A DNA stretch of 64,000 nt, from positions 1 through 64,000 of the forward strand of contig WGNB01000036.1 in NCBI GenBank assembly GCA_016124795.1. Direction: 5' to 3'. Positions within the stretch are counted from its first letter, which is position 1. Every line of letters starts with the position of its first letter. Positions 8,456 to 16,303 of this stretch are shown piece after piece. Source of the stretch: Rhodopseudomonas sp. (lineage in GTDB: Bacteria; Pseudomonadota; Alphaproteobacteria; Rhizobiales; Xanthobacteraceae). The notes beneath the pieces are model-generated. The model was not told the origin of the DNA. It did not search any database and was given only the letters and a program-made list of their open reading frames with translations. Position numbers and translations under genes: made by a program.

Positions 8456-8845
8456 ATGACCGAAGTCCCAGCCAAGCAACCCGGCATCATTTCCGGCATG
8501 ATGGAACGCGGCGACCTGTTTTCGACCGCCTGCCCGTCGCGGGCGGTGCTGCGGCACATCACGAGCCAATGGGGCGTGCTGGTGCTGGTCGCGCTCTTGT
8601 CCGGCACCCATCGTTTCAGCGAATTGCGCCGCAAGGTCAGCGGCGTCAGCGAACGAATGCTGGCGCAAACGCTGCAATGGCTGGAAAACGACGCGCTGGT
8701 GAACCGTAAATCCTTCCCGGTCGTGCCGCCGCATGTCGAATACAGCCTGACGCCGCTCGGCGTCGAAGCCGCCCGCCATGTCGAGGCGCTAGCGGACTGG
8801 GTCGAAGCGAGCCTGCCGCGTATCCTGGAAAAGCAGGCGGCATAA
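8456..8845 (+). CDS. HxlR/DUF24-family transcriptional regulator
   Basis: About 130 residues forming a winged helix. The 'CPSRAVLRHITSQWGVLVLVALLSGTHRFSELRRKVSGVSERMLAQTL' block is the classic HxlR core, with the single N-terminal cysteine that in family members such as YodB, QorR and HypR senses quinones or disulfide stress. The 'LTPLG' wing strand and a C-terminal dimer helix follow. ATGs at 8441, 8450 and 8456 are in frame; the last avoids the operator-like repeat. It probably represses qorB and itself until oxidised by quinones. Confidence 0.88.
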   Translation: MTEVPAKQPGIISGMMERGDLFSTACPSRAVLRHITSQWGVLVLVALLSGTHRFSELRRKVSGVSERMLAQTLQWLENDALVNRKSFPVVPPHVEYSLTPLGVEAARHVEALADWVEASLPRILEKQAA

Positions 8846-8943
8846 CCGACCGGGTGGCAACGCCGGCAGACCGCGCAGGGCGCTCCGGCCCGGCGTGACG
8901 CTATCCAACTGTTTTGAAAGGGAAGTTTGGATTCGACGAAAGT

Positions 8944-8988
8944 CCAAATAGTCTGCATTTCAAATAATTTGAAATTCAAACTATTTGG
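8944..8988. promoter_or_regulatory. 45-base nested palindrome upstream of marR: candidate MarR operator
   Basis: The outer arms CCAAATAGT (8944-8952) and ACTATTTGG (8980-8988) are perfect complements. The inner arms TTTCAAAT (8958-8965) and ATTTGAAA (8967-8974) are also perfect complements. Both pairs share the same centre, base 8966, with 5-base spacers on each side. The tract is strongly AT-rich against a GC-rich background and ends 15 bases before the regulator ATG. This fits a high-affinity autoregulatory MarR dimer site. Confidence 0.75.
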
Positions 8989-9003
8989 TCTTACATATAT
9001 TTG

Positions 9004-9471
9004 ATGCCTCCTTCATCCCCCTCCGACCGGCAACGGTTTGGCTTCATCTTTTCCGTGCTGGCGCGCCGCTGGCGGCGCCTGCTCGACACCCGGCTGGCCG
9101 CCGTCGGTCTCACCGACGCAACCTGGACGCCGCTCATCCATCTGTTCGAACTGGGCGACGGCATCAGCCAGAAGGATCTGGCGGCTCGGGTCGGCCTCGA
9201 CGGATCGAGCCTGGTGCGGCTGCTCGACATTCTCACCGAGCGCGGCCTGGTAGCCCGACGTGTCAGCGACAGCGATCGCCGCGCCAATCTGATCTACCTC
9301 ACCGATGCCGGTCACGCCGCGGTCGTCGACATCCGCCGGCTGCTCACCGAAGCCGAGCGCGACATGCTGGCCGAAATCGGCGACGACGAGATCGCGACCA
9401 TGCTCGCGGCGTTCGAACGAATCGGCGCGCGGATCGAGCAGATCCAGACCGAGCGCGACGGCATCACATGA
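9004..9471 (+). CDS. MarR-family transcriptional regulator
   Basis: A 155-residue winged-helix protein. The MarR order of helices is clear: 'FSVLARRWRRLLDTRLAAVGLTDATWTPLIHLFELGDGISQKDLAARVGLDGSSLVRLLDILTERGLVARR', then the wing 'DSDRRANLIYLTDAG' and a C-terminal dimerisation helix. There is no clear ribosome-binding site, and a TTG lies directly before the ATG. It ends inside the start of the FUSC gene (ATGA overlap), so the two are coupled and the regulator very probably controls the efflux gene. The ligand is likely an aromatic acid or other amphipathic compound, by analogy with MarR-FUSC operons. Confidence 0.9.
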   Translation: MPPSSPSDRQRFGFIFSVLARRWRRLLDTRLAAVGLTDATWTPLIHLFELGDGISQKDLAARVGLDGSSLVRLLDILTERGLVARRVSDSDRRANLIYLTDAGHAAVVDIRRLLTEAERDMLAEIGDDEIATMLAAFERIGARIEQIQTERDGIT

Positions 9472-11408
9472 CCCTGACCGACCGCCTCACAGCCTGGGGC
9501 CTCGACAAGGGCCGGCTGACATTCGGCCTGCGCACCGCCTTCGCCGCCTGTCTGGCGCTGCTGGCGGCCTGGCTCATCGGGCTTGAACATCCGCAATGGT
9601 CGGCGATGACGGTGTGGGCGGCCTCGCAACCTTTGCGCGGCCAGTTGATCGAAAAGAGTCTGTTCCGCGCCTTGGGTACGATGGTCGGCGTGACCGTCGG
9701 CGTCGCCCTCGTCGTTGTCGCCGCCGACCGACTGTTCATCGTCGTCATCGGCCTCTCGCTGTGGATCGGCTTCTGCGCCGGGCTCGGCAACATCCAGCGC
9801 GGCTTCCTCGCTTATGGCAGCATGCTCACCGGCTATTCTGCGGCGATGGTGGCGCTGCTCGACACCCGCCATCCCGATCATATCATCGCGCTCGGCCTGG
9901 ACCGGCTGGCGACTGTACTGGTCGGCGTGGTGACCGCGCTGCTGATCGGCCTGCTGTTGACGCCGAAACACGGCGAACAACCGCTGGCCGAGCGCGTACG
10001 CCGGCTGACGACGCGCGTGCTCGACGACATGACCCGCCGGCTTGGCGGCAAACCGGCCAACATCGCCGAGGAGCAAAACATCATCCTGAGCGAGATGGCG
10101 GCGATCGAAGATACGCTCGATCCGCACAGCGCCGGCTCCTTGCGGTCGCGCAGAACGGTGCGCGCCATTCGCGCCCTGCTGACGGCGCAGGTCGCGGCCC
10201 TGCTGTGGTTGCGCGGCGCCATCGCCATCACCACCGACAGTGATGCGAGCGCGGCACTCGGCGATGCCGCGCGCAAACTGGCGATGCCGACGCGGGATGC
10301 GAGCCAGCGCCAGCAGCTCGATCAGGCGGCGATCGCGGATGTCGAACGCGCCGCAGACCTTGCGACCTCCCCTGCATTGCGCGCGGTGATCCGACCGATC
10401 GAAACCGCGCTGCGCGATCAGCTCGGGCTCATCGCCAGCGACGCCGAGCGGCCGCAGACCCACCACCTTGTCATTCTGCATCGCGACTGGGTGGGCGCGC
10501 GCGAAGCCTTCATCCGCGCCGCCGGCTCGCTGATGGCGGTCGGCGCGCTGTGGCTTGTGACCGGATTGAACGAAGGCGCGTTCCTGATGCTCGGTCTGGC
10601 GATCATGACCTCGATCTTCTCGACCTTCGACAATCCGGCGCGAATGATGCCGTTTGTCTTCACCGGCCAGGCTTTGGGCGCGGCGGTCGCGCTCGCCTGC
10701 ACCTGGCTGATCTGGCCATCGGCCGGCAGCGGCCTCGCGATGGTGCTGCTCGTCATGCCATTTGTCTTTGCCGGCGCCTTGTTGTTCGCGCACCGGCGCA
10801 CCACCGCGATCAGCTTCGACTACAACATGGTGCTGCTTCTGCTGCTGCATCCGGCGTTTCCGCTTTCCGGCAGCTTCGACGCCTCGCTCTACGCAGCGCT
10901 GGCTGTCGTCGCCGGCCCGGCGGTCGCCTATTTCGTCTACCGCCTGATCTTCCCCGCGACCGAAGGGCGTCGCATGAACACGCTGATCGCCATGATGGTC
11001 CGCGAGCTGGAGAACATGGCCGGAACGGACAACGCCAAGAGCCGGCAGGTCTGGCGCGCGCGGCTGTATCATCGCCTGCTGCGCCTGGTTCGCTGGGCCG
11101 AGAAAACCGGCGACAAGAAGTTCCTGGTCGTCAACGGCAGCCTCGCCGTGTTGCAGGTCGGCAGCGCGGTCCTGCATATCCAGGACCTCTTGCGGCGTGG
11201 CGGTATCGGCGTCGGCGGCAAACGGGCACTGACCGCGGTCCTGCGGCGCATCCGCCACATCGGCCGTCAGCCGGAACGCGCCGGACGCGCGCTCATGCTC
11301 GCAGCCGCGCGCCTGAAACGCGACGGCTGCACCGAAACGGAGCCGATCGAAAGCGCCGCACTGGCGCTTGTCGGCTGCAGCGACTTCCTGCATCGCGCCA
11401 CCGCGTAA
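9468..11408 (+). CDS. FUSC-family inner-membrane efflux protein (AaeB-like)
   Basis: A 646-residue protein with two copies of the FUSC arrangement. An N-terminal block of about six hydrophobic segments (from 'RTAFAACLALLAAWLIGLEHPQWSAM' to 'VLVGVVTALLIGLLLTP') is followed by a cytoplasmic domain of about 180 residues. A second membrane block (starting near 'FIRAAGSLMAVGALWLVTGLNEGAF') and a C-terminal soluble tail follow. FUSC proteins export aromatic carboxylic acids and biocides, normally with a DUF1656 protein and an HlyD-type adaptor. Neither partner is next to it, so it may borrow an adaptor or work alone. It is translationally coupled to the marR gene. Confidence 0.85.
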   Translation: MTLTDRLTAWGLDKGRLTFGLRTAFAACLALLAAWLIGLEHPQWSAMTVWAASQPLRGQLIEKSLFRALGTMVGVTVGVALVVVAADRLFIVVIGLSLWIGFCAGLGNIQRGFLAYGSMLTGYSAAMVALLDTRHPDHIIALGLDRLATVLVGVVTALLIGLLLTPKHGEQPLAERVRRLTTRVLDDMTRRLGGKPANIAEEQNIILSEMAAIEDTLDPHSAGSLRSRRTVRAIRALLTAQVAALLWLRGAIAITTDSDASAALGDAARKLAMPTRDASQRQQLDQAAIADVERAADLATSPALRAVIRPIETALRDQLGLIASDAERPQTHHLVILHRDWVGAREAFIRAAGSLMAVGALWLVTGLNEGAFLMLGLAIMTSIFSTFDNPARMMPFVFTGQALGAAVALACTWLIWPSAGSGLAMVLLVMPFVFAGALLFAHRRTTAISFDYNMVLLLLLHPAFPLSGSFDASLYAALAVVAGPAVAYFVYRLIFPATEGRRMNTLIAMMVRELENMAGTDNAKSRQVWRARLYHRLLRLVRWAEKTGDKKFLVVNGSLAVLQVGSAVLHIQDLLRRGGIGVGGKRALTAVLRRIRHIGRQPERAGRALMLAAARLKRDGCTETEPIESAALALVGCSDFLHRATA

Positions 11409-11526
11409 CGGTATTGTCGTGATACATTGCAGTCGCATTGACGACATCGCGCCGTCACTGCGCCGTGAAACGCTGCAATGCGTTCCGGGACTGGCGTTGT
11501 CGATGCCACCGCACTAAATTCCGGCG

Positions 11527-12426
11527 ATGATCGATTCAATGCCGCACGCCGCTTCGAAGCCCGGTATTTTCCGCAATATCCTGACATGGGCCGCTTGGCC
11601 CGGCCTGCTGGCGATCTGTCTCGCCATCACCGCTTACGGTTTCTCGCTCGGCTATCCGGCGATCACGTTCAACGTCGCCTATGCGATTCTCGCGGTTTGT
11701 CTTTACGCGCTGGAACAAGCCATGCCGCATGAGCGTGTGTGGAACGAAAGCGATGGCCAGACCTTCGCCAACATCGCGCATACGCTGACCAGCAAAGGCG
11801 TGGTGCAGACCGTGGTGATCTTCAGCACCGTCATCGGACTGACCGCTTACGTCACGCCGGCCGTCGAGCCTGGCTATGGCATATGGCCGCGCGCCTGGCC
11901 GATGGCCGTGCAGGTGATCATGGCCATCGTCGTCGCCGAGTTCGGCCTCTATTGGGCGCACCGCATCGCTCACGAATGGCCGTGGCTCTGGCGCTTCCAC
12001 GCCGTACATCACAGCGTCACCCGGCTCTGGATCGTCAACACCGGACGGTTTCATTTCGTCGACAGCTTCAAGAGCATCGCCATCGGCATAGCGATCCTGC
12101 TGGCGCTCGGTGCGCCGATGGAAGTGCTGATCTGGCTATCGGCGATCACCGCCTATATCGGCATGCTGACGCATTGCAACGTCGACATGAAATTCGGCCC
12201 GCTATCGTGGTGGTTCAATACGCCTGAGCTGCATCGCTGGCATCACAGCCGCGACCTGCGCGAGGGCAACAAGAACTACTCGGAAAACATCATGCTGTGG
12301 GACCACGTCTTCGGCACGTATTACAATGCGCGGCACTACCGGCCGCCGGTCGACATCGGCATTGCCGAAGACATGCCGCCCGGCTTCTTGCAGCAACTGG
12401 CCTGGCCGTTCAAACGCGCGAGCTGA
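11527..12426 (+). CDS. Sterol desaturase / fatty-acid hydroxylase family membrane protein
   Basis: A 299-residue integral membrane di-iron protein. Four or five hydrophobic spans surround the three histidine boxes of the superfamily: HRIAHEW (HX3H), HAVHHS (HX2HH) and HRWHH. The box order and spacing match PF04116, whose bacterial members hydroxylate or desaturate lipids such as fatty acids, carotenoids or hopanoid-related compounds. No electron donor gene lies beside it. It converges on the Ldh-family gene across a short GC hairpin. The substrate is unknown. Confidence 0.88.
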   Translation: MIDSMPHAASKPGIFRNILTWAAWPGLLAICLAITAYGFSLGYPAITFNVAYAILAVCLYALEQAMPHERVWNESDGQTFANIAHTLTSKGVVQTVVIFSTVIGLTAYVTPAVEPGYGIWPRAWPMAVQVIMAIVVAEFGLYWAHRIAHEWPWLWRFHAVHHSVTRLWIVNTGRFHFVDSFKSIAIGIAILLALGAPMEVLIWLSAITAYIGMLTHCNVDMKFGPLSWWFNTPELHRWHHSRDLREGNKNYSENIMLWDHVFGTYYNARHYRPPVDIGIAEDMPPGFLQQLAWPFKRAS

Positions 12427-12436
12427 AGATCATGAT

Positions 12437-12452
12437 CCCCGCGGAGGCGGGG
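12437..12452. repeat. GC hairpin between convergent genes (half of a type B unit)
   Basis: CCCCGC-GGAG-GCGGGG, a perfect 6-base stem with a 4-base loop, sits between the ends of two convergent genes. It shares sequence with the type B repeat arms. It may end transcription from either side, though no T-tract follows. Confidence 0.5.
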
Positions 12453-12477
12453 ACGTCATCGGTGCCGGCTCAGCCGA

Positions 12478-13554
12478 TTATCGCGCCAGCGCCGCGATTC
12501 CCAATTCAGCCGCAAGCTTGTCGAGTTGCACCAGCAATTCCGGCGGCAAGCTCAGACCGTGGGCCAGCCGATCGGCGCGCCGCGCCGCGCGCTGTTCGCC
12601 CGGCAGCCGCACGGCGTCCTGTCCCGGCAGCACCTTCGACTGCCGCAGGCTGCGGATATGCCGGTCGACTTCCGCCTTGAACTGCGCGAGCGGCTGGAAC
12701 CGGGACGGATCGAGCGCGACCACGAACTGCCCGGTATTGGTGACGCGATCGGGTTCGGCATTGAAGTCGACGCAGTCGCGGCCGAACAGCGCGCCGTTGA
12801 GCGTACCGGCCAGCAAGCCGAGCATCAGCGCCAGGCCCGCGCCCTTGTAGCCGCCCATCGGCAGCAACAAGGCTTCGAGGCTCTTGTGCGGATCGATCAC
12901 CACTTCGCCGGTCTTCGGATCGATCATCCAGTCGTTCTTGAGCGGCTGATTTTGCAAGCGGTGATTCTTGATGGTGCCGTATGACACGATCGAGGTCGCG
13001 ATATCGAGCACCAACGGCGGCTCTTCGCCGGCCGGAATGCCAATCGCCAAGGGGTTGGTGCCGAGCAGCGGTTCGGCGCCGCCGGCCAGCGGCATGTGAT
13101 TGGCGTTCGCCACCGCCGAATAGATGCCGATCATGTCGGACTTCAGCGGCAGCGCGGCATAGACACCGGCGGCCCCGGCATGGCCCGACATCCGGCAACC
13201 GACCCAGGCAACGCCGCATTCGCGCGCCATCTCGATCGCCATCTCGGTGGCACGCGCCACGACCAGATGACCCATGCCGTTATCGCCATCGACCAGCGCC
13301 ACCGCCGGCGCGGTCTTGTTGACGGTGATATTGGGACGCGGATTGGTCGAGCCGAGCTTGAGCCGCTGAACGTATTGCGGCAGCCGGAACACGCCATGCG
13401 CATCGGCGCCGATCAGATCGGCCTCCACCATCAGCTCGGCAAGCTTGCCGGCATCCTGCGGCGGCACGCCGGCTTTGACGACCGCCTCGATCATGAAGGC
13501 GGTGACGGCCGCGACCGGAACCCGGCGCGCCTGGGCGTTGATCGGCATGTTCAT
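12478..13554 (-). CDS. Malate/L-lactate dehydrogenase (Ldh)-family NAD(P)-dependent oxidoreductase
   Basis: A 358-residue protein of the LDH2/MDH2 family, which is not Rossmann-fold LDH. Signatures are 'LIGADAHGVFRLPQYVQRL' (family D-x-x-G-x-x-S/A-H-G-x-x-R-L), 'SGHAGAAGVYA', 'NPLAIGIPAG' and 'MGGYKGAGLALML' near the C-terminus. Members oxidise 2-hydroxy acids such as lactate, malate, ureidoglycolate, sulfolactate or 2,3-diketogulonate. The start chosen is the ATG encoding MNMPINAQ, which has an AGGGA site about 10 bases upstream; a longer frame adds 16 unlikely residues. With allantoin-forming genes about 13 kb away, ureidoglycolate dehydrogenase is a possibility, but nothing in the sequence decides it. 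Confidence 0.82.
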   Translation of the reverse strand: MNMPINAQARRVPVAAVTAFMIEAVVKAGVPPQDAGKLAELMVEADLIGADAHGVFRLPQYVQRLKLGSTNPRPNITVNKTAPAVALVDGDNGMGHLVVARATEMAIEMARECGVAWVGCRMSGHAGAAGVYAALPLKSDMIGIYSAVANANHMPLAGGAEPLLGTNPLAIGIPAGEEPPLVLDIATSIVSYGTIKNHRLQNQPLKNDWMIDPKTGEVVIDPHKSLEALLLPMGGYKGAGLALMLGLLAGTLNGALFGRDCVDFNAEPDRVTNTGQFVVALDPSRFQPLAQFKAEVDRHIRSLRQSKVLPGQDAVRLPGEQRAARRADRLAHGLSLPPELLVQLDKLAAELGIAALAR

Positions 13555-13816
13555 AACGGCGTTCCCTGCATTCGCAATTTCGGCATCACCGCCGAATGGC
13601 ACATATTGTTATCGGGCTCGACACAGGACCACCGCCGCCAATTGCGATCGGCAACGCAGCATTGTCGTTAACCGATTTCGTCACCTGAAATCGGCCGCCA
13701 TGTCGCAGCTTCAACCCGTTTCACTGCCGGAGCCAGCGAACTTGCGCAAGCCCCTGTTGGATTGGAATGTTTGGGTTATAAAAGGCGTCCTTTAGACCCG
13801 CACCTGGAAAGCAGCC

Positions 13817-16144
13817 ATGACAGCGACCGTTCCCGCCCGCAGCAAAAACGAACCGCGCGTCGAGGACGACGCCCTGGTGCGCGGCAGCGGCCGCTTTGCC
13901 GACGATCCGCGCCTGCCGAACCAGGCCTATGCCGTCTTCGTGCGCTCGCCGCACGCGCACGCCCGGATCAAATCGGTCGACACCAGCACGGCGCAAAAGT
14001 CGAAAGGCGTCGTAGCAGTGCTGACCGCGGCCGACATTGCGGCCGCCGGCATCGGCAGCATCGCGCGCCATCCGCCGATGAACGGCCGCGGCGGCGCCAA
14101 GATGATCATGCCCTTCCGTCCGGCGCTGGCCAGCGACAAGGTGATGCATGGCGGCGACCCGGTGGCGATGGTGGTGGCCGAGACCACCGCACAGGCACTC
14201 GACGCCGCCGATCTGGTCGAGGTCGAATACGAACAACTGCCGGCCGTGGTCGATCTCGACGCCGCGATGAAAGGCGACGTTCAGCTTTTCGACGAAGCGC
14301 CGCGCAACCTCTGTCTCGACTGGCCCGGCCCGGTGCCGAGCGAGGACAACGAACGCGCGGTCGATGCGCTGATCGCCAAGGCAGCGCACGTCGCCAAGGT
14401 CAGCGTCGTCAACCAGCGCATGGTGGTGGCGTCGATGGAGACGCGCGGCGCGACCGGCGTCTACGACAAGGCCGCCGACAGCTACACGCTGCACGCCTGC
14501 TCGCAGGGCGCGGCGCCGTTGCGCGGCATGGTCGCCAGCGTGATGGGCGTGACCAACGACAAGATGCGCGTCATCACCGAGGATGTCGGCGGCGGCTTCG
14601 GCATGAAGACACCGGTCTATCCGGAATACATCCCGCTTCTCGTCGCGGCCAAGAATCTTGGCCGGCCGGTACATTGGCAATCGACCCGCTCGGAAGCCTT
14701 CGTCACCGACACCCAGGCGCGCGACACCGTCACCCATGTCGAACTCGCCTGCGACGACAAGGGCAAGTTCATCGCGCTGCGCGTCAATCACCTGTGCAAC
14801 CAGGGGGCCTATGTCAGCCCGTCGGGCGTCCACATCAATACCAACAACTTCGCAAAATGTTTCCCGGCGATGTACAAGATCCCGAAGATCGCGATTTCGG
14901 TGGCTTGCTATTTCTCCAACACCATTCCGATCGGCCCTTATCGCGGCGCCGGCCGGCCGGAGGCCAATTACGCGCTGGAGCGCGCTGTCGAGGAAGCCGC
15001 CCGTCTGTTGAAGATGGACCCGGTCAAACTCCGCAAGAAGAACCTGATCCCGGCTTCCGCCATGCCGTTCAAAACGCCGATCAATACTTATGATTCAGGC
15101 GACTTCCCCGGCATCGTCGACAAGGCGCTGACGCTGGCCGATTACGCCAACTTCGCCAAGCGCAAGCGCGAAGCCGCCAAACGCAAGAAACTGCGCGGCA
15201 TCGGCGTGTCCTGCATGCTCGAACATGCCGGCGCCTCGCCGCTTGAAACCGCGTCGGTCAGCTTCCCCGGCGGCGACAAGCTGATTGTCGGCTGCAATGT
15301 GCAATCGACCGGCCAGAGCCACGCCACCGTGTTCAGCCGCCTGCTTGCCCACAAGCTCGGCATCGACGCCAAGGCTGTCGAGCACCGCCACGGCGACACC
15401 GATCTTGGCCTGACCGGCGGCGCCTCGGTCGGCTCACGCTCGGCGATGTGCGCCGGCTCGGCCATCGTCCACACCGCCGACGTGATGCTGGATAAAGGCA
15501 GGAAGGTCGCCTCGACGCTGCTTGAAGCCTCCGAGTCGGACATTCAATATCGCGCCGGCGGCTTCGAGGTGGTCGGCACCGACCGCAAGATCTCGCTGTT
15601 CGAGACCGCGCGCCGCGCCAAGGACATGGGACAAAGTCTCGACACCATGGACAAGGTCGAGATCCCGCTGACCTTCCCGAACGGTTGCCATATCGCCGAA
15701 GTCGAGATCGATCCCGACACCGGCCTTTTGGAAATCGTCACCTACACGGCGGTCGACGATTGCGGCAACATGCTCGACAAGACCGTGGTCGAGGGCCAGG
15801 TACAGGGCTCGATCGCCAACGGCCTCGGCCAGGCGCTGACCGAAAATGCGGTCTACGATTCGCAGAGCGGACAATTGGTGACCGGCTCGTTCATGGATTA
15901 CGGCATGCCGCACGCCCACATCATGCCGACCGAATTGCGCGAGGCCGCGCACATCACGCCAGCAACCACGAACCCGCTCGGCGTCAAGGGCACCGGCGAG
16001 GCCGGCACCACGGCGGCCATCGCCGCCGTGATGAACGCGATCGCAAATGCGATCCCGAACGGTGCGGCCGATTACATGGAAATGCCGGCGACGCCGGCGA
16101 AGATCTGGGAAGCCTGCCAGAAGGGATTGGCGGCGGGGAAATAG
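13817..16144 (+). CDS. Orphan molybdenum hydroxylase large subunit (xanthine dehydrogenase/aldehyde oxidase family)
   Basis: A 775-residue molybdopterin-binding subunit. Features in order are the aldehyde-oxidase a/b hammerhead ('[25 protein letters not shown]'), the 'EDVGGGFGMK' molybdopterin loop, 'GPYRGAGRPEANYALER', and near the C-terminus 'GVKGTGEAGTTAAIAAVMNAI' with the catalytic glutamate in G-x-G-E. The active-site loop reads YRGAGR rather than the AYRCSFR of true CO dehydrogenase, so a CO-oxidising role is unlikely. The FAD (medium) and 2Fe-2S (small) subunits that normally accompany it are missing on both sides. It converges on an aldehyde dehydrogenase across a strong terminator. 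It probably oxidises an aldehyde or N-heterocycle. Confidence 0.85.
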   Translation: MTATVPARSKNEPRVEDDALVRGSGRFADDPRLPNQAYAVFVRSPHAHARIKSVDTSTAQKSKGVVAVLTAADIAAAGIGSIARHPPMNGRGGAKMIMPFRPALASDKVMHGGDPVAMVVAETTAQALDAADLVEVEYEQLPAVVDLDAAMKGDVQLFDEAPRNLCLDWPGPVPSEDNERAVDALIAKAAHVAKVSVVNQRMVVASMETRGATGVYDKAADSYTLHACSQGAAPLRGMVASVMGVTNDKMRVITEDVGGGFGMKTPVYPEYIPLLVAAKNLGRPVHWQSTRSEAFVTDTQARDTVTHVELACDDKGKFIALRVNHLCNQGAYVSPSGVHINTNNFAKCFPAMYKIPKIAISVACYFSNTIPIGPYRGAGRPEANYALERAVEEAARLLKMDPVKLRKKNLIPASAMPFKTPINTYDSGDFPGIVDKALTLADYANFAKRKREAAKRKKLRGIGVSCMLEHAGASPLETASVSFPGGDKLIVGCNVQSTGQSHATVFSRLLAHKLGIDAKAVEHRHGDTDLGLTGGASVGSRSAMCAGSAIVHTADVMLDKGRKVASTLLEASESDIQYRAGGFEVVGTDRKISLFETARRAKDMGQSLDTMDKVEIPLTFPNGCHIAEVEIDPDTGLLEIVTYTAVDDCGNMLDKTVVEGQVQGSIANGLGQALTENAVYDSQSGQLVTGSFMDYGMPHAHIMPTELREAAHITPATTNPLGVKGTGEAGTTAAIAAVMNAIANAIPNGAADYMEMPATPAKIWEACQKGLAAGK

Positions 16145-16151
16145 ATAAAGG

Positions 16152-16230
16152 TGGTATGCCCGCGAAGGCGGGCACCCAGTCACCACCGATCTGTCGGTGT
16201 ATACCGGGTCCCCGCGCGCGCGGGGACGGC
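16152..16230. repeat. Type B palindromic repeat with two hairpins
   Basis: GCCCGC-GAAG-GCGGGC (16158-16173) and the perfect 20-base palindrome GTCCCCGCGCGCGCGGGGAC (16208-16227) flank a spacer, with CACCCAG and CCGGGT edges facing each other. The layout matches the type B element near 1215. It lies just after the stop of the molybdenum hydroxylase gene. Confidence 0.65.
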
Positions 16231-16253
16231 AGAAATAAAACGCCGTGCGAAAA

Positions 16254-16282
16254 AAAATGGCCGGGTTTCACCCGGCCATTTT
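16254..16282. terminator. Bidirectional Rho-independent terminator
   Basis: The stem AATGGCCGGG-TTTCA-CCCGGCCATT is perfect and extends through further A:T pairs. On the plus strand it is followed by TTTTCATTT. On the minus strand it is followed by a run of at least six T. It lies between two convergent genes and is the clearest intrinsic terminator in the window. Confidence 0.92.
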
Positions 16283-16303
16283 CATTTCATACCAGTGAGC
16301 GGA

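Noticed and set aside
9312-11447. Minus-strand open frame of 711 codons opposite the FUSC gene
   Set aside because: Arg/His/Gln/Asp-rich sequence without hydrophobic or domain structure; a shadow of the high-GC third positions in the real gene.
13817-16144. Molybdenum hydroxylase considered as CO dehydrogenase CoxL
   Set aside because: The active-site loop is YRGAGR, not the cysteine-containing AYRCSFR of true CoxL, and no coxS, coxM or accessory genes are present.
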